A DNA stretch of 61,047 nt from an uncultured Ruminococcus sp. (GCA_937907215.1 CALESG010000086.1:1-61047), one strand, 5' to 3'; counted from the first letter of the stretch, positions 27,136 to 36,886 are shown. Notes: generated from the letters alone by a model not told the origin. A program made the numbers and translations.

Positions 27136-27354
27136 AAATATTCACCTCCATTTACAAATTCTCTTAAATACTTAATCAAGAATACTCTATCAAAGTAAGC
27201 TTTGCATATTTTTATTTTAAAATATGCATAACCAATTAAGACTTTATGTTTGTTATTATATATGAGTAAACTTAAACTAATCTTAAATATTTAGGCAGAT
27301 TTCTACACAATAAAAAAATTCTTTTTTTATTTCTAAAGAAATGAGAAAAACTGG

Positions 27355-27383
27355 TTGATATTTTTTATACAGTACTGTATAAT
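27355..27383 (+). promoter_or_regulatory. Sigma-A promoter of the PC4-like gene
   Basis: TTGATA and TATAAT are separated by 17 bp, 51 bp before the start codon at 27434. The 220 bp before it are AT-rich, with only a weak hairpin near 27207-27230. Confidence 0.75.
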
Positions 27384-27433
27384 ATAAGAAACTGTTTCAG
27401 ACAGTATAAATTAAACATAAGGAGAAAAAGAAA

Positions 27434-27667
27434 ATGGCTGAATTAAAGTATGAGATCACAGAACACGTAGGAGTTGTTGCAGAATTGGCAGGAGGCTGGT
27501 CAAAGGAACTTAATCTGGTAAGTTGGAACGACCGTGAACCTAAATATGATTTGCGTGACTGGAATGCTGACCACAGCAGAATGAGAAAAGGTATCACTCT
27601 TTCTGCCGAAGAAGTAATGGCTCTTAGAGATATTATAAATGAAATTGACTTTGATTCATTTGACTAA
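27434..27667 (+). CDS. YdbC-type PC4-like ssDNA-binding protein
   Basis: The 77 residues match the YdbC/PC4 family of small single-stranded nucleic-acid binding proteins: LKYEITEHVGVVAELAGGWSKELNLVSWNDREPKYDLRDWNADHSRMRKGITLSAEEVMALRDII. Members form a dimer with a curved beta sheet. It is a free-standing gene with its own promoter, AAGGAG site and terminator, suggesting high expression. Confidence 0.88.
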   Translation: MAELKYEITEHVGVVAELAGGWSKELNLVSWNDREPKYDLRDWNADHSRMRKGITLSAEEVMALRDIINEIDFDSFD

Positions 27668-27689
27668 ATGACTAAAATTTAAAACAAAT

Positions 27690-27730
27690 AAAAAGCTGCG
27701 AAATATAATTTAAATTTTCGCAGCTTTTTA
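27690..27730 (+). terminator. Terminator of the PC4-like gene
   Basis: AAAAGCTGCGAAA pairs with TTTCGCAGCTTTT and ends in a T-run. The MITE-like element begins at its last base. Confidence 0.85.
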
Positions 27731-27892
27731 GAGCGTGTTCACATAAAATGAATGTGCGGATTTTCGAACATAATTTTGGCAAATATCAGGCGAAAATATG
27801 CAGGTGGGCTGACGCCCGGCAAATATTTTCAACGCAATAGTTGTCAGAATTTGCCGAAAATACGTGCGTTTCATTTTTATGTGAACACGCTC
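27731..27892. mobile_element. 162-bp MITE-like palindromic element
   Basis: The ends are inverted copies: GAGCGTGTTCACATAAAA at the left matches the right end perfectly for 18 bp. The similarity then continues inward with small gaps (ATTTTCG, GGCAAAT) to a central GGGCTGACGCCC hairpin. A TA dinucleotide flanks both ends (27729-27730, 27893-27894). There is no open frame. This is the structure of a miniature inverted-repeat transposable element moved by a TA-targeting transposase; the family is not identified. It also places a strong hairpin just after the SGNH gene. Confidence 0.65.
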
Positions 27893-27906
27893 TAATACTC
27901 TTTTAT

Positions 27907-29064
27907 TTACTCTATGTATGCAACAGCTGTTTGAGATGTTTCATAATCACCGTAATCAGAGCCATCATCCAAACCGTAATCTGAATCCAATTCATCTTCT
28001 TCAGAATTTGCCTTTTCAGCCTCTGATACAAGATCATCCTCTTCTATGATGTCCTTAATAACCTGTGGAATAGGAAGTTCATCAAGCAGAGGGTAAAGAT
28101 TTTCAAGCAGCAGCTCATACGCAGATGATGAAAGATGTATTCCATCGCCGCCATCACAATCACTTCTCAAAGCTCCTGTTGCTCCATCAGTTATAAATGA
28201 ACCTGCATCATAAAAGATAATAGTCGGTGAAGCAAGCTCACTTACAAGAGCCTTGAGTTTTTCATTAAATGTTGATATATTACTATTGTCAGTAAATGTT
28301 GATTCACTAGATATAGGAGTAATACCTGCAACTATAATAATTGAATCCGGACACGCACTGCGAACATTTGAAATAATTTCTTTGTAAAATTCAACATATT
28401 CTTCAGGTGTTACAATATTAACATCATTCATACCCATAGAAAGGTATATATACGCCGGTTGTGATGCTGTGAGAACATCAATATATTTTCCCATATCACC
28501 ACCATAACTGAATGAATAATCATCTATACTTCTTGCTCCCAGATCACCTGTTGCAAAATCATAGGAATTATGTAAAGCTCCATAAACTCCAAATCCACTT
28601 GCAATAGAATCACCAACGATAGAAAGCTGTTTAGGATATGCAAGATGAAGTACTTCAGGGGAATACGATTTACTATTTTCAATAGATTCACGAGCCTCTT
28701 TTGTAAGTGGGCCTATAAACTTTGAAAGATCCAGAGTTACTGTCTGAGAAACTGTTGTTGTAACTTCTTCAGAGCCGGATAAATCGGTAACCTCTTCTGA
28801 TATTACTGTTTCGGTCATAGATTCATCACTTGTTGCTAAAGCTGATGTAGTATCGATCATATCGGAAGAATCAGCTGCCGGAATGCTTGTTGGTGCAGTA
28901 GTTGCAGCAGTACTTTTAGTTTCAGTGTCATCATAAACTACTTCTGCTGATGTATCTTTAGTTTTAGGTGAATCTTCTGCTTTTGCAAATTGCATACTTA
29001 TAATAAGCAGCACCATGCATCCAATAGCACCACAAAGCGCTCCTGCATTTCCATAATCCTTCAT
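27907..29064 (-). CDS. Secreted SGNH/GDSL hydrolase
   Basis: A 385-residue protein with an N-terminal membrane/signal segment (GALCGAIGCMVLLIISMQFA) and a Ser/Thr-rich linker to about residue 115. The SGNH domain has block I SIVGDSIASGFGVYG (nucleophile Ser), block III SMGMNDVN and block V DGIHLSSSAYELL with catalytic Asp/His. The C-terminal tail is acidic. It probably removes or transfers acyl groups on extracellular glycans. It follows the damaged fbp gene by 17 bp. Confidence 0.8.
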   Translation of the reverse strand: MKDYGNAGALCGAIGCMVLLIISMQFAKAEDSPKTKDTSAEVVYDDTETKSTAATTAPTSIPAADSSDMIDTTSALATSDESMTETVISEEVTDLSGSEEVTTTVSQTVTLDLSKFIGPLTKEARESIENSKSYSPEVLHLAYPKQLSIVGDSIASGFGVYGALHNSYDFATGDLGARSIDDYSFSYGGDMGKYIDVLTASQPAYIYLSMGMNDVNIVTPEEYVEFYKEIISNVRSACPDSIIIVAGITPISSESTFTDNSNISTFNEKLKALVSELASPTIIFYDAGSFITDGATGALRSDCDGGDGIHLSSSAYELLLENLYPLLDELPIPQVIKDIIEEDDLVSEAEKANSEEDELDSDYGLDDGSDYGDYETSQTAVAYIE

Positions 29065-29081
29065 TTTAAATTACCTCCATA

Positions 29082-30994
29082 TCAATCATCACATTCCTGA
29101 AGAACACCTTCACGATAAGCTGCTATCAATGATTTTAAATCTGCAATACGCATTTTCATATGCGCACCCTTATCAGTATCTCCAACAGAAATTCTTTTTG
29201 CAGTATGTTCTACCGCAACCCGTCTTGAAACTATATCTGTACAGTCACTCACTGCTTTTTCTCTTGATTCAAAAGGCTCATGAGCTGTAAGCATCATGCC
29301 ATATGAATTATAAATAAGAGTATATCCTGCAATTCCGGTAACACTTCTGTACTGCTTGGAAAATCCGCCATCAATAACCAAAAGTTTTCCACCACATTTT
29401 ACAGGACTTTCGCCTTCCTTTTGATGAACCGGAACATGTCCATTTATAATATGTGAGTTTTCATTTTCAAGACCAAATTCTTTCAATATACGTACAGCTG
29501 TTTCAGTATCATCCATAAATGAATAATATGCATCTTTTACTTCAACGTGAGTTTCTTCGGCTTCTACGAAATATCTCTCAAAATTAGCCATTTTGCTTCG
29601 TCCAAAAAGCGGCGAATCGGGAGCATTCCAAAGGAACCACATCATATCACGTCCAAGTTTTTTCTCTTTTTCCGATAAGGAAATAAACGCCTTGCGGACA
29701 CAGTTTTCCAATGCATCATAAAGCGAACGTCCCTTATAAAGTCTGCCGCCGACTTTAACTTCACGGAAGCTTCCATCTTCATTCATAGGAACACAACCAT
29801 GATAAAGCAGATTACCATTATACACTTTATAAAGTCCGCCTTTTTTCAATAAAAGCTGGATATGCTTTTGCAGTTTTTCACAATGCATAAATGCTGACTG
29901 CAATCTTTTAATAACATCTTTTTCACTGTCTGTAAGTTCATAAGGATTTTCAGGGTCAATTGTTGGAAAATTGCCGTCAAGAAGAGGATAGTGCTTTCCA
30001 TCTATTTCAACTGTATTATTTATAAAATTTATCTTATCCAGCAATCGTCTGTTTTCCATTTTAAAATCAGGATATTCTTCTGCCAACTGACCATCAAGTT
30101 TAAATTGTATAATAGCAATTGCTTTGTGCATTTTCATAGCAAGACCTATTTCTGCACTTCTCTCTTTTGCTTTGCCTCTTATCTTAAATTGATTACACGG
30201 ATCATCACCATAGACTTCAAGAGCAAATCTTACAAGCGGCATAAGACTTATACCATACCCATCCTCAATAGTATCATAATTTCCGCAAAGCAAACTATTT
30301 CGTACTACCGCTGCAATGCAGGCTGTCTGACCGGCACAAGCACCCATCCACACAACATCATGATTTCCCCATTGAATATCTAGAGAATGATAGCTGCAAA
30401 GCCTGTCCATTATAAAATGTGCACCCGAACCTCTGTCATAAATATCCCCTATTATATGCAAATGGTCTATAACCAAGTGCTGTATAAGGCGTGACAATGT
30501 TACTATAAAGTTTTCCGCACAACCTATTTCTATAATAGTATCCACAATAGAATCATAATAAGCTCTCTTATCCAGAATTTCCGGTTTTTCTGTAATAAGT
30601 TCTTCAATAATATATGCATAATCTGCCGGCAGTGCACGCCGCAGTTTTTCTCTTGTATATTTAGATGAAAGGACTTTACAGACTTCGATAAGTCTGTACA
30701 AAGATACCCTGTACCAATTATCCATATCAGATTCAGTATCTTTCATAAGTTCGATGCGTTCCTTAGGATAGTATATAAGCGATGCCAATGCAACTTTTTC
30801 GCTTGTACCAAGAGTATGTCCGAAAACATCATCTATTTTCTTACGAACTGCCCATGAATATCAGACAGAAAATGTTCTGTTCCTTTCGGAAGATTAAGAA
30901 CTGACTGCAAATTTATGATCTCAGTAGTAGCTCTTCCAATTGTAGGAAAGACTTCGGCAAGCTGTTCTAAGTAACGTGATTTAGTATAAGCCAT
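29082..30994 (-). pseudogene. fbp: Class III fructose-1,6-bisphosphatase, internal deletion and frameshift
   Basis: The gene begins with ATG at 30994 (GGAGG upstream) and reads MAYTKSRYLEQLAEVFPTIG... to NLPKGTEHFLSDIHGQ, then FVRK and a stop near 30834. The remainder continues in another frame as VRKKIDDVFGHTLGTSEK...ASLIYYPKERIEL to residue 568 of the second frame. It keeps VVDHLHIIGDIYDRG-type, WGNHDVVWMG and GHVPVHQKEGE motifs. Compared with the Bacillus enzyme, about 13 residues after SDIHG (the YxAFxHVLxNGSG stretch) are missing, and frame is lost at about 30848-30853. The second part has no good start (TTG only). The enzyme would hydrolyse fructose-1,6-bisphosphate in gluconeogenesis; here it is probably inactive unless the sequence is wrong. 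Confidence 0.85.
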
Positions 30995-31096
30995 AGTTCC
31001 TCCATATTTATATTGTCTTTAATCGCTGTATATAAAATATATTATATCATATATTTTATCATTTTGCAAGAAAAATTATTTAATATTAAAATAGAA

Positions 31097-31131
31097 TTGC
31101 CCAAATCCTCATTATTTAAGCGGATTCGGGC
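31097..31131 (-). terminator. Terminator after the racemase-like gene
   Basis: On the minus strand GCCCGAATCC pairs with GGATTTGGGC, followed by a T-rich stretch, between the racemase-like gene and the fbp promoter region. Confidence 0.6.
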
Positions 31132-31164
31132 GATTTTATATTAGGTTTTATATTATAAGAATCT

Positions 31165-32232
31165 TTATTCTATATATTTTTTCTGAAAGAAATTTCCGGC
31201 AAACAATGTCATAAGGGCATCATATTCAAGCTGAAATTTAACAAAATCTCCTGCCTTATACTCCGGTGCATCAGAAAGATCTATAACACATTCATCAGAA
31301 CAAGCACCAAGAACACGAATCCTTTCATCAATAGGAATTATGTGTTCTATCATAAGATCTTGTCTGCCTATAGACAATACTCCTCTGCGCATAATTTTAC
31401 CATCCAATGGTTTATCATATACTTCTATAAGGATAGCTTCCAAAATAAACGTATCATAACGATAACCCGGTATAAAAGTATTGTCCGATGGATCACGTCC
31501 CAAAACAATAGCTTCTCCCATTCTAAATTGATTTATCTCCTTTGGAATAGCTATATCATTTTTAGTAAGAAGAGTAACTGCACTTGAATTTCCACATGAA
31601 ACAATTGGTGAAGATACATCATAATAGGGTGACAGCTTATAAAAAAGCTCTGCCATTATATTCATATTATCACTGTTGGGCAAAAGATGAGAAAAACAAT
31701 TATAATTTGCAGAAATACCTGCCAAACGCAGTGATTTACTATTGTGAATATGATCTGCCAATTCAAAAATCATTTTGCTATCAGCATAATAAATTCCGTC
31801 ACGTAGATCCCCCAAATCGATCATTATTAAAATATCATGAATTTCACCCAATTTGCACGCAGCTTTTTCAATGGCGATTATAGATTCAAGCGATGTCTGC
31901 ATACTTATATCAGAATATTTTACTACCATTTCAGCTTCTATATATGAAGAAGGTCGTATTAAAAAGCGTGTCATTTCAGTATCAAAAGCAGCAAAATTAT
32001 CAAGCCTTGAATCAGCGATCACACTAGCCGGCGATTTTTCTATTACCTCTAAAATACGACTGTCAGCACATATACTCTTAGCAACAACAGCAAGGTCTAT
32101 AGATTCTTTCTTGCACAATTCATATGTATAATTTATATTTTCTTTAATGGCTGTAAGGTTAATATCAACATAGACCTGATTAAATGAAGCCAAACAATTC
32201 ATCTCCAATTTTTTAGCAGAAATCTGCATCAA
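31165..32232 (-). CDS. Alanine/ornithine racemase-family PLP protein
   Basis: A 355-residue protein of the fold type III (alanine racemase-like) group. The TIM-barrel start is YVDINLTAIKENINYTYELCKKESIDLAVVAKSICAD, with the presumed PLP lysine in VVAKS. Further marks are the MIDLGDLRDGIYY strand, the IVSCGNSSAV phosphate loop and FRMGEAIVLGRDP. It most resembles the ornithine racemase/YhfX subgroup. The substrate is unknown. The start is uncertain: the ATG at 32232 has no ribosome site, and a TTG at 32193 follows GGAG by 9 bp. Confidence 0.72.
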   Translation of the reverse strand: MMQISAKKLEMNCLASFNQVYVDINLTAIKENINYTYELCKKESIDLAVVAKSICADSRILEVIEKSPASVIADSRLDNFAAFDTEMTRFLIRPSSYIEAEMVVKYSDISMQTSLESIIAIEKAACKLGEIHDILIMIDLGDLRDGIYYADSKMIFELADHIHNSKSLRLAGISANYNCFSHLLPNSDNMNIMAELFYKLSPYYDVSSPIVSCGNSSAVTLLTKNDIAIPKEINQFRMGEAIVLGRDPSDNTFIPGYRYDTFILEAILIEVYDKPLDGKIMRRGVLSIGRQDLMIEHIIPIDERIRVLGACSDECVIDLSDAPEYKAGDFVKFQLEYDALMTLFAGNFFQKKYIE

Positions 32233-32310
32233 TTTTATTATATTATAACATAAAACAAAAAAAAGTCAAGGCTCATTTAAACAACACATAAATTATAAAA
32301 AATTATAAAA

Positions 32311-33801
32311 TTAAAGCTCTATATATCTTTTAAGAAGTCTTCTTGTCCAATTTCCACTTCGCTTAACAGGCGGTATCATTTTACTAAGCTGTTCCATATA
32401 AGTGGAAAATCCACCTGTACATGAAAGATCATTGCTGTAAAAATTCCTGCTGCGATTTGTAAGATCCATAACTGCCGTCATACTGTCTTCTTGAACTGCA
32501 ATTGATACTCCGCATTGAGAAAGTCTTAGATCCATTTCAAATGATGGAAGATACATTGTATAATTAGTATGCTCTGTTTCAGACAGAAAAAATCTAAGCT
32601 GTTTTTTCAGCTGCTCTGATGTAACATATGCCGGTCTTCCGAGTATACCCGAAATCATTGGATCTTTATACTTGTCCTGCTGCAAAAGCTGCAATATTCT
32701 GTCACCATTATATATTTGCGTACACCTGCAAATACTTCTGATACTTGCACGAAGCATACTTATTTTCTGGCATTGAGCAATTTCTTCATCACTTGCATCA
32801 TTTGCCTTTAAAACTTCTCTTTGCAGCTGCGGCGACATATGAAGGCATGATGGTGCTGACTCAAGAAAATATACCGTCAAAAGAGGATGAACATCGGATT
32901 TCATCCTTGTAAATATCTGAACAGTATCTCTATCATCCATGTGATGATTTATAGGCCGTGTTTCTGCAATAAGTATCTGTGTCCAATTATAATAAAATTG
33001 TGCAAGAGTTGGTTCTTGTATAAGAGTAGTCACGGGAGCTTCCGAAGGCAGTAAGCGAACGAGAAGAACTGTTTTCATTCCAAGGCTCATCCAACTTTCA
33101 TTTGCAGGAAGTTTTGTATCTGAGAAAAGCCTATAATATGTAATTCTCTCATTAAGATATAAGGGAAGCTGTCTAAGAACTGTCCTTCCGTCAGCATATT
33201 CATTTTTTTCCGGAGTTAAAATATGCACATTAAATCCACGCTTTACAGCACTAATCATTTCATCTGCACAATATTGAAACACTGATTGCTCCACATCATC
33301 AAAGGCATACATACCCCAATCAGCAACATAAATATCACATGGAACTGTCGTTTCCTCAACAACTTTCCAAAATGCTTTTATAGCGGCAGGTACTCGTTCA
33401 TTGCATTGCGGCAAATATATTCGTATTGGTACATTTGTTTTTTCTTTTTTATGTACATTTACATTTTCAAAAATACTTGTTGACGCATTTGCAGAATTTG
33501 CCGTACTGTCATTCCACTCAATTCTAAGTGCTTTGCAAAGAACCTCTGTTTTTGATGCCTGCGGAAGGTTTTTACTCCCAGGAGATATACGCTCAAGAAT
33601 AATATCAAGTTCGTTTTTATCCCCCTTTTCAAATACAAGCTCTGCAAGCGTTTTGCTTTCATCATTCGTAAATGATGAAAGCCCGTCTGTCCACTGCCAC
33701 TCCTCTGCTGTTTCAAAAGGTACGTTAGTTGCATTTGCAGCGTCTTCCACAGTTATAAAACCCTTTTTTGTCAAATATCCAAATAATGTCCTCTTTTGCA
33801 T
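32311..33801 (-). CDS. Large protein of unknown function
   Basis: I do not recognise this 496-residue cytoplasmic protein. The first 35 residues (RTLFGYLTKKGFITVEDAANATNVPFETAEEWQW) could be a helix-turn-helix-like module. Residues 120-240 form an alpha/beta region (IRIYLPQCNERVPAAIKAFWKVVEE, CDIYVADWGMYAFDD, GFNVHILTPEKNEYADG). The rest is mixed helices. No signal peptide or membrane helix is present. The ATG at 33801 has GAGG at 7 bp; an upstream start at 33825 is less well placed. It looks like a regulator with a large sensing domain, but that is a guess. Confidence 0.6.
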   Translation of the reverse strand: MQKRTLFGYLTKKGFITVEDAANATNVPFETAEEWQWTDGLSSFTNDESKTLAELVFEKGDKNELDIILERISPGSKNLPQASKTEVLCKALRIEWNDSTANSANASTSIFENVNVHKKEKTNVPIRIYLPQCNERVPAAIKAFWKVVEETTVPCDIYVADWGMYAFDDVEQSVFQYCADEMISAVKRGFNVHILTPEKNEYADGRTVLRQLPLYLNERITYYRLFSDTKLPANESWMSLGMKTVLLVRLLPSEAPVTTLIQEPTLAQFYYNWTQILIAETRPINHHMDDRDTVQIFTRMKSDVHPLLTVYFLESAPSCLHMSPQLQREVLKANDASDEEIAQCQKISMLRASIRSICRCTQIYNGDRILQLLQQDKYKDPMISGILGRPAYVTSEQLKKQLRFFLSETEHTNYTMYLPSFEMDLRLSQCGVSIAVQEDSMTAVMDLTNRSRNFYSNDLSCTGGFSTYMEQLSKMIPPVKRSGNWTRRLLKRYIEL

Positions 33802-33970
33802 ATCTCTGCCTCTTTCTGAATCCATCAGTCATATCTATGTTTGTATATGTACGTTAACATATATAATATCAGATTGACGTGGCGAATTTGCACGATTCAG
33901 CGAATAAACAAATGCAATTTTATGGAACATTTTATTTTATGCTAAATTAAAACATAAAATTTTGTCGTTA

Positions 33971-34324
33971 TCACTTCATTATAAAATTATAAACTTCTGC
34001 ACTTATTTCTGGATTTAAATTTAAATACTTCTCAAAAATTGTATTTGGCTCGGATATAAGCGAAAGTTTTTTTAAACGTGAAAGCTTCTTTAATGCACAT
34101 TCCATACGAAGTGCATCTGACTTGCTTTCAACTTTCCACACTGCCTCAACTTTAATAACAGGATGACTTTTTGTATAGCTTGCTCCGCCTTTTATAAGTC
34201 CAAGGTGTGCTTTTAACCTATTCTTCATATCAACCGTTATTCCGGTATAAAGAGAGTCATCACTGCACCGCAGAATATAAACATAATACGATTTATTTAC
34301 ACTCTTCCTGAATTCCATTATCAC
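33971..34324 (-). CDS. GIY-YIG domain protein (UPF0213 type)
   Basis: A 117-residue protein with the GIY-YIG nuclease core YYVYILRCSDDSLYTGITVDMKNRLKAHLG and ALRMECALKKLSRLKKLSLI. Stand-alone members of this group are thought to act on nucleic acids, but functions are poorly known. It overlaps the 3' end of glgX by 32 bp, and its start (a GTG at 34324 or the ATG at 34318) lacks a strong ribosome site, so it may rely on coupling. The C-terminal extension after residue 90 is somewhat longer than usual. Confidence 0.8.
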   Translation of the reverse strand: MIMEFRKSVNKSYYVYILRCSDDSLYTGITVDMKNRLKAHLGLIKGGASYTKSHPVIKVEAVWKVESKSDALRMECALKKLSRLKKLSLISEPNTIFEKYLNLNPEISAEVYNFIMK

Positions 34325-36398
34325 GTTTCTTGCCGGTAAGTATAACTACCGAATACGGTTCGGCTTCGACTGTATCAGCTGGTTTATCTCCAAAACGATT
34401 TCTCGTGCTGCTGTCATCAAATACAGTCCAATCGATTTTATCAGAATCAGGCAGCAAAAATGTTATGTCTTTCTGATAAACATTGCATATTACATATATA
34501 AATGTATCTTCAGGTGTTCCATATTTTTCATGGTCTTCTGCGTAAAATGCTGCCACACAATGTGATTTTTTATCTGAAAATGCTTCTGTTCCACCCGGAT
34601 ACCTAAATGAAAGTTCAGGATAACCAGTACTGTTTACATCTTTTTCATATGAAGTATTTCTAAGTACAGGATGATCTTTTCTAAATTGTATAATATTTTT
34701 TACAAACTCAAGAACATCTGATTCCTTTTCGATTTTGCTCCAATCTATCCATGATATTTCACTGTCCTGACAATATGCATTATTATTTCCATTTTGCGTA
34801 TTGCACAATTCATCACCGGCATACATCATAGGAACGCCTCTGCTTGTCATAAGCAGTGCGAAAAGGCTTTTTATCTTTCGTCTGCGAATATGGCAAATGT
34901 GCGGATCATCTGTATGTCCTTCCCAACCGTTGTTATAACTGATATTCCAATTATTTCCATCACGATTTTGTTCGCCGTTACTATCATTGTGCTTTTCATT
35001 ATATGAAACAAGGTCATACATTGTAAAACCATCGTGACATGTTACAAAATTTATAGAACCATCAGCACCACGCTGAGCATACATATTTTCGCTGCCAGAA
35101 AATTGTGACATAAAATCTGGTGCATATTCAGAATTTCCATTTATAAACTGACGCATTGAATCACGATATTTATCATTCCATTCAGACCATCTGCCCCATA
35201 TATGAAATCTTCCTGTTAAATAAAGTCCAGCAGCATCCCAAGGTTCAGCGATGATTATAGCATCTTTGAGCGATTCATCATTTGCGATCATTTTAGCAAG
35301 CGGTTTTTCCCAATCCGGAACACCATCCACACCTCTTACAAGCATCGGTGCAAGGTCAAAACGGAATCCATCAACATGACAAACATTATGCCAATAACGC
35401 AGACTGTCAAGAATAAACTGCTGTACAACAGGATGATTGCACTTAAATGTATTTCCACATCCTGAATAATTAGTATTAAACCCATCGGGCTGGCTTATAT
35501 AATAAACTTCATTATCAATGCCTTGGAATGAATAACATCTGTTCTTTTCTTCACCTTCGGCAGTATGATTATATACTACATCAAGAATAACCCTTATTCC
35601 GGCAGAATGAAATGCTTTTACCATCTGCTTAAATTCTTCTGTTTGTCCGCCGTCTATACCATTTGAAGAATAACCTGCTTTTGGAGAAAAGAAATTAAGA
35701 GTACTATATCCCCAATAATTTAATATTCTCTTTTGATTAAAGAAACGGTTATACTCCATCTCATCAAACTCAAATATAGGCAAAAGCTCGATACAGTTTA
35801 CACCAAGCGATTTAATATATGATATCTTCTCAATAAGTCCGGAAAATGTTCCCGGATGTTCTACATTGGAAGAAGGGTGCATTGTCATGCTGCGAACATG
35901 AGCTTCATAAATAATAAGATCTTTAAGCGGAATATCAGGATAAGAATCCCCTTCCCAGTCAAATTTATCATCTATTATTCTTCCTCTAAATTTTCCAACA
36001 CGATTAGGATCTATTTCCATACACCAGCTGTTTCTTCCTGAAACGGATTTAGCATAAGGATCAAGCAGCACAAGATTTTGCTGGTAACGCATCTCTTTTA
36101 ACTTATCATATTCACCGCCAAGTCTAAATCCATATTCGATCTTATCATACTCAAGGTCACGTACAAAAACAGAATAAACATTTCCGTCTTTCATATCATT
36201 TAAATAAATTTCTGCAAACGGAAGCTTTTCACCAATACGAAAAAGAACCAATGAACAAGAAAGTGCGTGTTCACTGTAAATTGCAAAATTTACACCTTCT
36301 ACTCCATCTTTATCTTTACATACAGTTGCACCCAGTTTTGTACTGTCACCCTTTTCATAAACAAGAGAAGTCATAATGCCATCAGATATTCTATTCAT
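34293..36398 (-). CDS. glgX: Glycogen debranching enzyme GlgX-type (GH13)
   Basis: A 701-residue isoamylase-type enzyme that cleaves alpha-1,6 branches of glycogen or limit dextrin. It has an N-terminal CBM48 (KLGATVCKDKDGVEGVNFAIYSEHALSCSLVLF), then the GH13 barrel with VILDVVYNHTAE, the nucleophile region VDGFRFDLAP, IIAEPWDAAG and FVTCHDGFTM. A longer frame runs to 36596, but the ATG at 36398 has GGAGG and begins at the family start. It produces substrate for phosphorylase and Pgm. Confidence 0.9.
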   Translation of the reverse strand: MNRISDGIMTSLVYEKGDSTKLGATVCKDKDGVEGVNFAIYSEHALSCSLVLFRIGEKLPFAEIYLNDMKDGNVYSVFVRDLEYDKIEYGFRLGGEYDKLKEMRYQQNLVLLDPYAKSVSGRNSWCMEIDPNRVGKFRGRIIDDKFDWEGDSYPDIPLKDLIIYEAHVRSMTMHPSSNVEHPGTFSGLIEKISYIKSLGVNCIELLPIFEFDEMEYNRFFNQKRILNYWGYSTLNFFSPKAGYSSNGIDGGQTEEFKQMVKAFHSAGIRVILDVVYNHTAEGEEKNRCYSFQGIDNEVYYISQPDGFNTNYSGCGNTFKCNHPVVQQFILDSLRYWHNVCHVDGFRFDLAPMLVRGVDGVPDWEKPLAKMIANDESLKDAIIIAEPWDAAGLYLTGRFHIWGRWSEWNDKYRDSMRQFINGNSEYAPDFMSQFSGSENMYAQRGADGSINFVTCHDGFTMYDLVSYNEKHNDSNGEQNRDGNNWNISYNNGWEGHTDDPHICHIRRRKIKSLFALLMTSRGVPMMYAGDELCNTQNGNNNAYCQDSEISWIDWSKIEKESDVLEFVKNIIQFRKDHPVLRNTSYEKDVNSTGYPELSFRYPGGTEAFSDKKSHCVAAFYAEDHEKYGTPEDTFIYVICNVYQKDITFLLPDSDKIDWTVFDDSSTRNRFGDKPADTVEAEPYSVVILTGKKRDNGIQEECK

Positions 36399-36752
36399 AA
36401 TCACAATCCCTCCATTATATACAAAGTATATCATATCACAATCGATAACATTATTCAATACGATTTTATGAAAATTAGAAATAAATCTTTTATGTATTTT
36501 TCTTGATAAAAATTTACAAATAAAATTATCATAATATCTAAAAAGGAACGATTTGCTAAGGAATACGGTGATTCTTAATAAAAATAAAGAGAACATACCG
36601 TAGGCGGTCGCTCCAGTGAAATGTTAAAAAGAATTAACCGCTCACTGTTTTAACTTAGAACAGTTAATTCTTTTTATCGTGAAAATGCTGTACTGAATCA
36701 AATCAGCAAATTTTCCAAATTCCCCAATCTATATCAAAATCAAGTGCAACGC
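36399..36752. other. Gene-free divergent intergenic region with structured segment
   Basis: The divergent glgX and MBOAT genes are about 490 bp apart. At 36628-36678 a 13-bp stem (AAAAAGAATTAAC / GTTAATTCTTTTT) encloses a second hairpin (CTGTTTTAAC...AGAACAG). This looks like a terminator usable from both strands, yet neither neighbouring gene ends here. Upstream (36570-36625) is a GC-richer block with CGTAGGCGGTCGCTCC. A small RNA gene is possible. Confidence 0.4.
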
Positions 36753-36781
36753 TTGACAATATGGAAAAAATTTGATATACT
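36753..36781 (+). promoter_or_regulatory. Sigma-A promoter of the MBOAT gene
   Basis: TTGACA and TATACT are separated by 17 bp, about 105 bp before the MBOAT start, leaving a leader of roughly 100 nt. Confidence 0.8.
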
Positions 36782-36886
36782 GATTAAGCGTATATGAGAA
36801 TATATACAAAATTATATTCTCTAATTTCTGACGTTTGTGACGTTAATAAATATTAAAGAGCCTATAGCTCTGGATTGGGGGATATT

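Noticed and set aside
29082..30788. Stand-alone fructose-bisphosphatase of 568 residues
   Set aside because: Its apparent start is a TTG inside the conserved segment ASLIYYP, and the true N-terminus lies upstream in another frame.
36399..36596. N-terminal extension of GlgX
   Set aside because: The extension has no family similarity, and the ATG at 36398 has a strong GGAGG site at the family start.
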